Below, piece after piece: positions 22,201 through 33,107 of a stretch of DNA of 60,000 nucleotides. Both the position numbers and the translations under genes were made by a program. The notes beneath the pieces were generated by a model, which was given only the letters and a program-made list of their open reading frames with translations, had not been told where the DNA came from and ran no database searches. Source of the stretch: Hydractinia symbiolongicarpus (Eukaryota; Cnidaria; Hydrozoa; Anthoathecata; Hydractiniidae). Numbering within the stretch: the stretch's first letter is position 1; every line of letters starts with the position of its first letter. The stretch spans positions 13,456,001 through 13,516,000 of the forward strand of contig NC_079876.1 of NCBI RefSeq assembly GCF_029227915.1, read 5' to 3'.

Positions 22201-23664
22201 GTTTCATATTAATCATTTGCACCCTTTGAAAATCTTCATTATGAAACTTAACAACAATATCTCCTTCTTTGTTTTTATACATCCAAAAACTAAAAATTAA
22301 ACGTATAATTACAATTGGTTACCACAACTGTTGTCCAGATAAACAATTTGGTGAAAAAAAATTGGCGACGTCAACATTTTTGGTGATGATGTCATCAAAT
22401 TTAGTGACATACGGAAGAAAGCACTAACTTTGAACTTTGTTAACGATTTTGAATGTTATATAATTGAGATGAATTTAGTAACAATAATAATAGAAATACA
22501 AAATAATAAAACAATATAAACTAAGAAGTCACATAAAGCTTCGACATAATTCCAAAGAAATTGTTTTTGGAAAATAAAGCAAAATAAAAGTTTTGAAAAG
22601 TTCTGAAAAATTTGAAGGTGTAATTATGAACACATAAAAAAGGTATTAAAAAAGTTTAAGAGCAGGGCTTGAATCAGCCCCGTCCCCCAGCACGAATAGT
22701 AAATATAAATATGAATTTCACCTTCTCAAGTAAGTAATTAACAAACAACAAGTAAAGAACAGTTACGTCTGTAAAATAGAGAAAAATAACAGTGGCCTAG
22801 AATTTTTGATACTTTCTTGGTCCGAGTTAGAAAAGTTGCTTATGTGATTCCATGGAAGGGTAATTTACCATGCAAATATTAAGTTTGCAAGTGCCATTTC
22901 TTCAATTAGACAATTAGAAATTCAACGTGCACTTACAACTTTGAGGCCAATTAACTTGAAAACGAGGTGGTGACGTCAGTCATTTTTTTACGGCGTGGGT
23001 AACTAGGGACCACCTGGGACCAATTTGTGCAAATTTCTCAAACCTTGGTCCCTGAAACCGTTTAGGAACGAGTTGATCATGTCATCAAGAAACCGTTAAC
23101 CCCAATATCTCTGCAAGTGTTTGTCAAAAATACACGATCCTATACATTTCCTTGATCAGTGTTTCAAGATCTATACGATGAAGACCAGTGGTATAGAAAT
23201 TTCTTAATAAAATTTTTTAGTACTTTGGGGGTGACTTTGCTGACGCCAGCAAAATTTTAAAACGTATGTATCTCCTTCTCTGTTCCTTAAATATACATGT
23301 TTATATACCTTATTTTGATCAGAGTTCCAGGCTCTTTACGATAGATACTGCGTGTTAACAAACTTCTCAGAATAACTTTTTGTATAAAAATTTAAATGCT
23401 CATTTGTATTGGCTGGTTAAATTTGAAGTTAAGTCAATTTTTTCTTTAAAATTGTGTCTCTCTAAATGCTTCTTAGGGGAAAAAAGCTGTAATAGTGAAG
23501 GCTTTATTACTTATATTTTAGAATTCTTAATACTTGGTTTAATACAAATAGGTTACTTAAAAAGAGTGTATGCGTAGATAAAAGTTACACGAGGCCAATA
23601 GTAATTAAAATATTATAAATATATTTAGCCATTTACCTGCAAGCAGACATCTTTGTGACAGGAT
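15744..23664 (-). CDS. Five-exon gene: SF1-like P-loop NTPase, fibronectin III and ankyrin repeats
   Basis: Predicted exons, minus strand: 23664-23637 (ATG at 23650), 22289-22033, 21935-19494, 19323-19049 and 16237-15744. Every junction has GT/AG borders and matching phase: AG+T, A+AT, AA+C and G+AT. The product is about 1160 residues: a novel N-terminus (1-280), a region with ENIDVCANC (about 300), a Q-motif-like LLSSEQ then Walker A GPLGSGKS (about 395-402), a Walker-B-like FHFISDEVDGE (about 495), a UvrD/DUF2075-like LVTNLEGSRGTEF (about 775), FN3 (about 905-995) and ankyrin repeats (about 1000-1160). It probably binds and hydrolyses ATP in the cytosol or nucleus and uses FN3/ankyrin for protein contacts. 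This is inferred, and no function is known. Exon 3 needs one extra base in the A5 run at 21772-21776 or a later acceptor to stay open. More exons could exist within the 2.8-kb last intron, or upstream as 5' UTR. Confidence 0.75.
17226..18222. repeat. Three-copy tandem repeat of about 300 bp within the last intron
   Basis: Copies begin at 17226, 17532 and 18100 with TTGAATGAAACATATTCG and share GTCTGCACGAATATTTCAAA and TTTCTCATGAA. The third copy is partial. The distance from copy 2 to copy 3 is longer because a MITE plus its target duplication (270 bp) sits in copy 2, and copy 2 also has a 7-bp deletion. The arithmetic accounts for the spacing. Confidence 0.9.
17681..17942. mobile_element. 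hAT-type MITE, copy 2, with 8-bp target-site duplication
   Basis: Ends GGGATCTTCACGAAGCGAAT and GTGAAAATCCCC are inverse copies. The flanks are TTTAAAGA at 17673-17680 and again at 17943-17950. The interior matches the 6061-6345 copy in the opposite orientation (GCTTCGCTGAAAAGTAGAAA, then TTTTGTCGTGAAAATTAAA). An 8-bp duplication is diagnostic of hAT-type insertion. Confidence 0.92.
19049..19323 (-). CDS. Fibronectin type III exon
   Basis: The 275-bp exon lies between acceptor ACTAG and donor GGTAGG. It reads FQSPTINASC, then CTISWNDEGYGYVIEMEN, NNLVVGKTYKFRVAASN and FGESEI, which carries the FN3 core Trp, the YxFRVxAxN strand and the GES turn. It is a single module of about 91 residues. It enters in phase 2 and leaves in phase 1, so it is not the symmetric phase 1-1 module typical of shuffled extracellular FN3 exons. 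It joins in frame to the NTPase exon upstream and the ankyrin exon downstream. Confidence 0.85.
19494..21935 (-). CDS. Large NTPase exon with superfamily-1 helicase-like motifs
   Basis: The exon runs from acceptor TTTGTAG to donor AA|GTAAAT. The open block includes IIVGPLGSGKSVLALNYL (Walker A, codons near 21002-21020), FISDEVDGE (Walker-B position with DE), YLNKGMRTTKKIFEFL (motif IV-like arginine region), LVTNLEGSRGTEFCETV and MSRVTERLIIVC (motifs V/VI-like). That order recalls UvrD-type and Schlafen-group-3 (DUF2075) helicase folds. DNA or RNA unwinding is not established. A segment with ENIDVCANC just before the ATPase may be a further small domain. Translation from the phase set by exon 2 shifts frame at the A5 run at 21772-21776. 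Confidence 0.85.
22033..22289 (-). CDS. Second exon of the NTPase gene, novel N-terminal domain
   Basis: The exon lies between acceptor TTTTTAG and a perfect donor A|GTAAGT. It is open for 85 codons, for example GDIVVKFHNEDFQRVQMI and LALLDMEGKQKLFVVD (first residues inferred through the phase). It looks like a small alpha/beta domain, but I recognise no family. The first coding exon, 23664-23637, adds only MSAC plus two bases in the right phase, behind an acceptor CTCTTTTGTAG. An upstream untranslated exon is therefore likely but was not found. Confidence 0.65.
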
Positions 23665-24254
23665 CTACAAAAGAGAAAGACAATGTAAACAGTTGAAATC
23701 ATAAGTAGAAAAATACAAGGTAAATTGGTTTAGATATATATGATTTTATTTAAGCCTGTAGGTTCTTAGTGTTACAAGCTTGTAGAGTTGAGACTAATAA
23801 CTAAATCCAGGTGACTCTATAAAATCATTAAATTGTGGTTCAAGATCAAAATAAATTGTTTTTTTTATCTTGATTTTGATCTTGAAATATTTTTTATTAT
23901 TGGAGCCTAATGATATTTTTATTTTTTAAGCCTGCTGATTTTTAGGGTAGAAAATAAAAATTGTGTGATTAGTATATAAATTTCTAATTTAAACTTTTTG
24001 TTAAAAATAAAATTTAGGACCAAGTGTATAAGAATAGCTATATCGGATGTGACTTTTTCGTGTTACGTTGGAAGAATTCAATAGAACAGTTATTCACTTC
24101 CTCAATTTTTTTAGGTAAAATTGTCAACATTATTCTTACTACAGATTAAGAATTAGTGATTAGTTGTTTTGATAGAAAAAAGAACTGGAATCCAGTGTGA
24201 TGGGACTTTTAATAGAAATTATCGCGTTGTGTCTCTTTCTCTTTATATATCTCT
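23665..24254. other. Upstream flank of the NTPase gene
   Basis: The promoter or 5' UTR exon of the minus-strand gene should lie here or further right. No specific signal could be identified in this AT-rich stretch. Confidence 0.35.
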
Positions 24255-26136
24255 ATTACGGAGTTTCATACTGCGCAAGTCTGGGCGCTAGCAAAGCTCT
24301 TTGTAGGGACAAATTTTTGGCATGTTTTCATTTGTCTCGATAGCCCTAATAATTTTCATGGTCAGTTTTTCACAACTATTCTGGTTAGTGCTGCGAAAAG
24401 AGGCAGAAATGCAAAATCCTGCCTGATGGTTCTTATTTTACTTTAACTGACGTTTTGCTTTTTAATAACACGTTTAAATGGTGTTGCTAACCCTCTTTGT
24501 GGTATATTGACATGGGTAAGATGTTGGAATCGGAGAAAACTTAATTTACTGACTTTTAAAGAGACGCAAGAGAAGACATATTGTTGATGTTGGTTTTAGG
24601 GGTTAGCTTTCTGAAGTTGCAAGCTACATATATCATACATTTTGTGTTGTGGGGAATAAAGTAATGGTTAAAACGAAACACTATTCTATCATTATCAGTG
24701 CACTTTGGCAAGAAGAAATAAAAATTACAGCTAGCTATAGAAAGACTTAAAGGAAGTTTTTTTACAGTAAGCTATAGCTAGCTAGCTATATATGGATCTG
24801 CAAGTTTGACATGGATTAACGTGGAAAAGCATTTGATAAAGGATTTATTTGCAAAGTATAGCTAACTAGTTATATAAAAAAGAGCATAGATGAAATCGAC
24901 TGAAAATAAAATACACACTTCAATGATATAATGACTGGCTTTGACTTTTCGTTAGAAATTATTGTATATAAATATTACATAGCTAGCTAGGAAGGGATAT
25001 ATATAATAGCATGTTACACTATATTACTGTGTTCTTAATTTTGGTAAAATGCAAGAATAAATTTAGGCAAGGTCCACTTTTACAATTTTGTGATAGCTAT
25101 AGTAATTTTGGTACATTGACATAAGAAAAATGTGGCAACCAAAAATATTTGACGAAAAAAGTTAAAGTCACTAAATTTGTTTAAAAAGTTGTTTTCCATT
25201 AAATGTGTTTATTTTAACCACAGTACGTTATTTTATTTTATATTTCGCAGCGGTCGAAACTTTGTACTTTACAGATTAAAATTATTCCAATGCAAGCGTA
25301 GCAATTTTTAAGGCTAAGTTGGTGTTTGAACTGCACTGTTAAGTTGAGTGATATTAGAAATGAGTTTTCATGATCCTATTTTTAGCATCTGGGCACTTAC
25401 CAACCTATATATCTGATTACTGTATGAATAAGGCTACGATATATATGAGTGGCCCAGTGTGACCCCTAGCTAACAAAAACTACAACGAGACAGATACAGC
25501 CAGCTTTTTGACAATTTTTAATTTCGTTTATAAAAAATGTAGGGAACTTTGCCCTGGTTAGTTAAATAAAGTTTCTAGCAAACACAGAATAAGAAATTTT
25601 GGAATTGTTTTTTAATTTTATAGATAGCTAGGTATCTGTTTAATGAGCATGAAACTATTACTTTAGAAAAAAACCCATTGTTTTCTTTACTGTGCTTAAT
25701 GAGCTACATTATTTTGGCTGTACTACTATCTATATAAATCTTGAATGACATGCTAGCAATGCCTCTTTGATCAACACTGTGATATTTTTAAGACAATATT
25801 AAAACTACCAAAATAAGGTTTCATTCTCTTTTGACTGCCAACTTTTCATGATGAGTGTACCCCACAACTTGAAGCAATTATAATAACCAAGTTTAAGTCT
25901 TGAACTTTCATAATATACAATCTTATGTCAATACTGAGTATCCTTCCTTTAAATAATTGTAAAATCAATATATCGCGCCAGTTTAAAAAGTAAAAATACA
26001 AAGGAAAAAGTGAATAATTCTCTTCGTACAGCATGTTTTTCTTAGCAAATGCCTTACGCTCTGCGGGGGATATAAAAATTTGTCCCTACAAGCGCTTCGC
26101 TAGTGCCCAGAGCTGCGCGGTATGAAACTCCGTAAT
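24255..26136. mobile_element. 1.9-kb non-coding element with 60-bp inverted ends
   Basis: The left arm 24255-24318 (ATTACGGAGTTTCATACTGC and onward to TAGGGACAAATTTTT) is matched in inverse at 26074-26136 with about ten differences. The interior lacks a transposase frame and contains many GCTAGCTA words (24720-25000). Target-site duplication is unclear. A TA or TTA duplication is possible at the edges. The superfamily is not assigned. Confidence 0.75.
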
Positions 26137-27632
26137 GGTTACTGCTAATAAATATTTTAAAAAAATGGTTAAATTAAAAAATTAAGTAGATTGTTTATAC
26201 GTCTAGACATACATCATAGAAACTAAAATGTGTTTGTTGACTTTCTTGATTGGAATGTTAATATTTTCACACTTTTGTTTAATTATGTTAAGCACATCAT
26301 AAGACAAATATGACAGGAGTTTTGGACTTTGCACTTTGTACCTAGGTCAGACAGTCATGTGATTTGGCTTTTAGCCAATGGTTAGTGCAATGCGAGGAGA
26401 AAACTAGCCCTGTGGTCACAATATGTTTATGTTAATGTTTTTCCTCAATGTGATGACATTCTGACTTGAAGAATATAAAATTCACATCCATTTTCTAAAC
26501 ATTTCATGCGGCAACAACATATTATTTATAACTACTCCGTCCTTGAAAAAATCAAAAAAAAAATACATTACAAAAGCAGGAATCACCACGTTGAATTTTT
26601 TTTACCAGAAAAAAGGAATAAAAACAGTTTAAATTTGATATTGTTCCTTTTTCGTTGTTGTTTTAGCCATTTTCAGCCTTCTTGTTCGTATAAAATTTGA
26701 AGGCTACTCAATGAGCTTATCAGAACTGAATCAAACATGACTCCTGAAGAAAAAATTACAATGAGGTCAAAATAAGCTGGATAATTGAACCACCATGGCA
26801 TTCAGAATTAAATTAAAAGAAGTTAGCAAAACAAAGTTCTGAATTATTTAGATGTCCAGCAAGTCTAAAACTATGTATGTGAAACACACACTAAATGTGT
26901 AATATTTATTTCCATAATGATAAAGGTTAAAATCATATGCTATTCAAAAAAAAATTGCAATTCAGTTGCTAAGCAAATCAAAGAAAAAGTTTATTTCAAA
27001 ACTTGTGGTCTTGTTCTTTATGTTTTATCTCCTTTTGTGCTGTTTTTATTTCATCCTATATAACCATGATCAAAGTCGTCTTGGTTGAAGAAAGAAAAGA
27101 CAAAGTAAAAAGGCCTGAAAAACACAAGGCGGTAAGACATTTCACAAAAACAAAACTTTTTGTAAACTTTTTTTTAAATGGTATATGCTGCAGCCTGTCT
27201 ATTTTATGACAATGCATCATTGTATGTGGTTTGCACAAGTTGTGAACATTACGATAAACATGGTTTTTCAGTCAACTAATGTACTAAACTAAAAGTATTT
27301 CAACATTGAACTGAAGCACACTTAAAATTATTTAGAATATTTACATTTGAGATATAAAGTATAGTTCTTACACAAGAAAAAAGCGTGTAATAACAAAACG
27401 TCGCATGCATTTTTTTAAGGGAGAAAAATTCTATTTTCTTAACATCAAACCTTTTTTCGTTTCTTTTATAGAGTGGTACAGTAGAGAGTAACAAAAATAT
27501 TTTGTTTACTTACATTACCTTTCAACAATCAGTAAAACCGTCTTTCAATTTAAATCAATCTTTCAATCTTCCGTCTGTTTTTGTTAAAACTGAACTTCTC
27601 AGGTATCTAGCCTTTACGAGATTCAAAACGCA
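26137..27632. other. No gene recognised
   Basis: AT-rich. Opposed frames at 26506-26700 and 27003-27238 are short and motif-free. Confidence 0.45.
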
Positions 27633-28124
27633 ATGAGAAGGCGTCGTGTTTTGCATGAGTTTTTCATCTAGGTTTTGTCAAAACTGCGCATGCGCTATAG
27701 GCTTTGAAATAGGCGTTGTAGTTAAGTAGGCATGCGCGGTAGCATTGTGGGACAGTTCATATGCTTGTGCGCATGCCCAATAAGTTCTCTTTGTTTATTA
27801 TGCTGGCACAAAAGTTCCGTGAGAGAAATTAAATTATATTTTAAACCTTTAGACTGAAATAAAATCAGTAAGTTCAATTTAACTTAAAAAAAACATGTAA
27901 GCGTCAATTACAGTAACGCCCTATTTTATTCCCGCCATACAACAACAGTTAAAAAATTAATAGAAAAATAGAAAAGTTAAAAAAAAATCCGTCTTGGCAA
28001 GTCGTTACTAACGTCACAAAATGGCTTATCTATCATTATTTATCTACACAACATAAATGGTAGCTGCGAGAAGCTACAGTTGAATTTCTTGCAGAAATTT
28101 CACCTGGTAAATTTACGTGAATTT
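27633..28124. repeat. Duplicated segment A, first copy
   Basis: The segment starts ATGAGAAGGCGTCGTG and ends near TTACGTGAATTT. It is repeated almost identically at 31201-31692. It contains CpG-bearing GCGCATGC words but no gene. It represents the left end of the large duplication described for this region. Confidence 0.92.
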
Positions 28125-28262
28125 TGTATTGGCTTGAAACTAAAGTATAAAGAATTTATTATGAATTTAAATGGCGTTCAAACAGACGTATTCTTAGAGT
28201 ATTGTATTTTAGCAAAGATAAAAAAATAAAATAAAAAAAACTTTGTATGAGGAGTTGATTAC

Positions 28263-28425
28263 ACTACAAAGAGTACTTGTGTGTATTTTTAACCATACAT
28301 TTCGAAATAACTGTGAGAAAATAAAGGGAAAGCTCTACTCTCCAGGATAAGAAGACTACAAAGAGTACTTGTGTGTATTTTCAACCATACATTTCGAAAT
28401 AACTGTGAGAAAATAAAAGTAAAGT
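28263..28425. repeat. 92-bp spaced tandem duplication
   Basis: ACTACAAAGAGTACTTGTGT at 28263 recurs at 28355. Both are followed by CATACATTTCGAAATAACTG and GAGAAAATAAA. Confidence 0.85.
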
Positions 28426-29648
28426 AAATAACAACTGTCTAAGTTCGACATTTTTTATGTCTTGACGTCAATGGTCACTTTCGCCAATTCTTTAATTTTA
28501 ATCAGTGCGCATGCTTCAAAGTCACGAACACAAAAGATTCGGTGCTTTACGGATCACTCCTGAAATTGAATTCAACCTAAAGTGAAACTTCATATAAACA
28601 GCCGCCCTTTTCACAGCCATGTGAAACTTTAATCCACTTCATATAAGCATCCTCTTAGACGTTATTCTACGACAGATTAGAAAGAACAGTATATACGAAA
28701 ATAGAGAGATTTAATCTTAACAACTACGAAAACGAGGTCAAGCAACATATTTAATTAAGACATAAGCAATACGACACCAGCAGACATTTGTTATCAAATA
28801 GTAATCCAGTAACGCTATAAATGCCCCCATTAAACTATAATGTTTTGGCGAGAAAATTCTAGAAATAATGCTTTGTAATTGAAAAATTTTAGGACGTCAG
28901 CGGAGTGTCAGTGAATTTAAGCACCAGACAGTAATTAAAACAAAACAAAACCAAGGACATAGAGAGAGGGATAGCTGGATTGTTGCATTTTTGTAAATGA
29001 TGTACTTTTTAACGTTTTACCTTCTTTGTCTCGACATAATTTCAATTATAGGGAACGGGATAGGAAAATATATTCTTTTTTTCAGGTAACATGTGGTCTA
29101 TGAAGATAGAAAAACAAACTTAAAAGTGAATACCGTTACATAGCAGTTTGACTATATTAAAAAGTAATAAAAAAAGTTTAATTTTAGGCATATTTGCACA
29201 GATCCAACGAAAGTAAATGGTTCTGTAAAAAAAACTGTCATTTCCGCAAAGGAAATATAATGAAATAAAAAAAAATATTGGGCCAAGTCAAGGAATATAT
29301 AAATCATCATTGATCATCAAAATGAAAAATTTTGAATCTCCACAAACATACCTGATATCTCGAAAAGTTAAGTTTTCAAGAGAAAGAATACTCCCACTCC
29401 TTTTTATATCAACAGTCTAAGATTTCGAAGTTCATCTAAGATTCTCTCATCTTTGGTGTTTTGTGAATAACTAATAGGGGATTCTTGCATGGTAACTAAA
29501 CATTGTCTTGTAGCCAGCTTTAAATAAGTTATAAAACATCTTTCTACGGGCAATAAAGCAGGAACTGTCAGAAGCGTGTGAACATAGCAATAACAGTAGG
29601 AACAGATAAATAGTGCATTTTAGTGAATCTAATAATACCTGAACTGTG
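28426..29648. other. Single-copy part of the duplicated region, no gene recognised
   Basis: This stretch, from about 28125, is absent from the second copy of the duplication. There are no motif-bearing frames. Confidence 0.45.
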
Positions 29649-29816
29649 GATTCACAAAACATTTGCGATACACGATGACGATTATAAATGATGACTCCAT
29701 GGAAGTTATTTACATTCCTTGTAGGTATCCATCCTCTCATAAATTTTAAGCGTACACTTAAGTGCCGAAAAGTTCGTGCCTGTGTTTGAGCATCCAACCG
29801 ACACACTTAGTCAGAA
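29649..29816 (-). other. Possible orphan exon, family unknown
   Basis: The minus-strand frame reads RTFRHLSVRLKFMRGWIP and then NNFHGVIIYNRHRVSQMF. It ends at a good donor CAG|GTATTA and begins after a possible acceptor CTGACTAAG. The composition looks protein-like. The GVIIYNRHR segment vaguely recalls the transducer end of MORC-type ATPases, but this is weak. No partner exons were found. In the duplicate at 31.7 kb only its first few codons remain, so any gene there would be broken. Confidence 0.25.
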
Positions 29817-31202
29817 AAGTATGTTCGTTGTTTTTTATACTGTCTTTTTTTAAATCTGATTTACTCGATGGCATCTATGCAAAAGCTTAACTTTTAACGA
29901 CTGTTGAACATTGTCAATACAAACAAAAACTAGAAACATTTGGTCAAATAATTTACGTGGTTTTTTGCAATCAATATGGACACTAATCAAGCTTAAAAAT
30001 GAGAAAGATGAGGACTTATGGAGGTCGATGGTGGTGTTGAAGGTATATATTGCCGATCACGATAAGACTACATCTCCTACAGATGATCATACAAAAAGTG
30101 CTGCACATTATCATCTCATGACATATGTTGTAAAGAAACGTGCTGTGAAGGATGATTAAATGCTTAAAAAGATAAGGTACAAAAGGAAAAAGATATAATG
30201 TACTTCATATGATAATATAGGGAGAGGATAAAGCAAAATAACAACAAACCTAAAACATTATAAGCCATGTTCTTTAACGTCACGTATTATAATTAAATTA
30301 AAGAATGGTATCAGATGATTTTGAACTCAAACGCACGCCTGAACATTTTATTTTGGTTTCACTTAAGTTTAAATAGACAGATATATGTGTTAAAAACAAA
30401 TACGTATGTAAAAACAACAAATTCAAGACACTTTAACGCTTCCATTTGAAAATGACGTTTTTAAAAATTATTAATAATAATAACGGTTATATTTCAGCTC
30501 CATAAATGTACAAAATGGCTCTTCTTCTGAAATAATATATGATATTCGTATGTGCATGTACCACCATTTTTATGGAAAATTCTTTAGTTATTTACAGAAT
30601 AGAGAAATGTTTCTGAATAGTGAAAAAAGTAGAACCCAAAACGTAGATACAGCACCAAGGAGAATTCGTACAGGAAAAGATGTTTAAAATAAATAAACTT
30701 GGACGCGACGTAAATGGTGAGAAGCTACAGTAAAAGAAAGTGACAGAAACAGAAAATAATAAGAAAAGTGGCAGAAGCAGAAAACAATGAAAAAAAGAGA
30801 CAAGCAATAAAAGTTACTACAATAGATCAAGAAAAAAATATGGTCGCCGTATTACAGTAGTAGTAGTGTGGCTGGAATTAGACAGAATGGAGCAGTCTGA
30901 ACGTATAAGCTTGCGTGCATTTTTGACACAATTGATGGATACAATACTGACTCGGAGGTCTCAATACAGCTATTTCCATATCCATTTTACCGTGAATGGA
31001 AACGCTGTATTTTTAAAACGAGGCAAGTTTTACGAGTTCTGTACGCAAACAGGCGTTCGCAGTGAAACAGTGCCTCCAGGTTCATAATTAAGTTGAATTT
31101 GAAATTATTTATGGATGGTTAAGTTCACAGTTTTTTCAGATGTGGTATTTAAGGTTGCTTTAGTGTTAAAACAAACTATTTCAAGCCCCAAACCGTCGTT
31201 AT
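29786..31202. repeat. Duplicated segment B, first copy
   Basis: The segment is repeated at 31691-33107 with an offset of 1905 bp. Visible differences are few, such as TAACGACTG versus TAAGGACTG and AAAAGTTAC versus AAAATTACT. It holds plus-strand open frames at 29911-30159 and about 30887-31087 (RMEQSERISLRAFLTQLM) that are conserved between copies only because the duplication is recent. I recognise no family in them. Confidence 0.93.
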
Positions 31203-31692
31203 GAGAAGGCGTCGTGTTTTGCATGAGTTTTTCATCTAGGTTTTGTCAAAACTGCGCATGCGCTATAGGCTTTGAAATAGGCGTTGTAGTTAAGTAGGCA
31301 TGCGCGGTAGCATTGTGGGACAGTTCATATGCTTGTGCGCATGCCCAATAAGTTCTCTTTGTTTATTATGCTGGCACAAAAGTTCCGTGAGAGAAATTAA
31401 ATTATATCTTAAACCTTTAGACTGAAATAAAATCAGTAAGTTCAATTTAACTTAAAAAAAACATGTAAGCGTCAATTACAGTAACGCCCTATTTTATTCC
31501 CGCCATACAACAACAGTTAAAAAATTAATAGAAAAATAGAAAAGTTAAAAAAAAATCCGTCTTGGCAAGTCGTTACTAACGTCACAAAATGGCTTATCTA
31601 TCATTATTTATCTACACAACATAAATGGTAGCTGCGAGAAGCTACAGTTGAATTTCTTGCAGAAATTTCACCTGGTAAATTTACGTGAATTT
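31201..31692. repeat. Duplicated segment A, second copy
   Basis: The copy directly abuts segment B on both sides. Its left junction is GTCGTT|ATGAGAAGG. Its right junction fuses ACGTGAATTT to GAGCATCC, skipping the 1.66 kb present in the first copy. Confidence 0.93.
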
Positions 31693-33107
31693 GAGCATCC
31701 AACCGACACACTTAGTCAGAAAAGTATGTTCGTTGTTTTTTATACTGTCTTTTTTTAAATCTGATTTACTCGATGGCATCTATGCAAAAGCTTAACTTTT
31801 AAGGACTGTTGAACATTGTCAATACAAACAAAAACTAGAAACATTTGGTCAAATAATTTACGTGGTTTTTTGCAATCAATATGGACACTAATCAAGCTTA
31901 AAAATGAGAAAGATGAGGACTTATGGAGGTCGATGGTGGTGTTGAAGGTATATATTGCCGATCACGATAAGACTACATCTCCTACAGATGATCATACAAA
32001 AAGTGCTGCACATTATCATCTCATGACATATGTTGTAAAGAAACGTGCTGTGAAGGATGATTAAATGCTTAAAAAGATAAGGTACAAAAGGAAAAAGATA
32101 TAATGTACTTCATATGATAATATAGGGAGAGGATAAAGCAAAATAACAACAAACCTAAAACATTATAAGCCATGTTCTTTAACGTCACGTATTATAATTA
32201 AATTAAAGAATGGTATCAGATGATTTTGAACTCAAACGCACGCCTGAACATTTTATTTTGGTTTCACTTAAGTTTAAATAGACAGATATATGTGTTAAAA
32301 ACAAATACGTATGTAAAAACAACAAATTCAAGACACTTTAACGCTTCCATTTGAAAATGACGTTTTTAAAAATTATTAATAATAATAACGGTTATATTTC
32401 AGCTCCATAAATGTACAAAATGGCTCTTCTTCTGAAATAATATATGATATTCGTATGTGCATGTACCACCATTTTTATGGAAAATTCTTTAGTTATTTAC
32501 AGAATAGAGAAATGTTTCTGAATAGTGAAAAAAGTAGAACCCAAAACGTAGATACAGCACCAAGGAGAATTCGTACAGGAAAAGATGTTTAAAATAAATA
32601 AACTTGGACGCGACGTAAATGGTGAGAAGCTACAGTAAAAGAAAGTGACAGAAACAGAAAATAATAAGAAAAGTGGCAGAAGCAGAAAACAATGAAAAAA
32701 AGAGACAAGCAATAAAAATTACTACAATAGATCAAGAAAAAAATATGGTCGCCGTATTACAGTAGTAGTAGTGTGGCTGGAATTAGACAGAATGGAGCAG
32801 TCTGAACGTATAAGCTTGCGTGCATTTTTGACACAATTGATGGATACAATACTGACTCGGAGGTCTCAATACAGCTATTTCCATATCCATTTTACCGTGA
32901 ATGGAAACGCTGTATTTTTAAAACGAGGCAAGTTTTACGAGTTCTGTACGCAAACAGGCGTTCGCAGTGAAACAGTGCCTCCAGGTTCATAATTAAGTTG
33001 AATTTGAAATTATTTATGGATGGTTAAGTTCACAGTTTTTTCAGATGTGGTATTTAAGGTTGCTTTAGTGTTAAAACAAACTATTTCAAGCCCCAAACCG
33101 TCGTTAT
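31691..33107. repeat. Duplicated segment B, second copy
   Basis: Near-identical to 29786-31202. It ends where CCGTCGTTAT runs on into TTTTGGTGG, which marks the right boundary of the duplicated block. Confidence 0.93.

Noticed and set aside
30592-30807. Minus-strand frame beginning with a hydrophobic stretch, present in both duplicates
   Set aside because: It is conserved only through the recent duplication. It is low complexity (F/L/S), with no splice or domain support.
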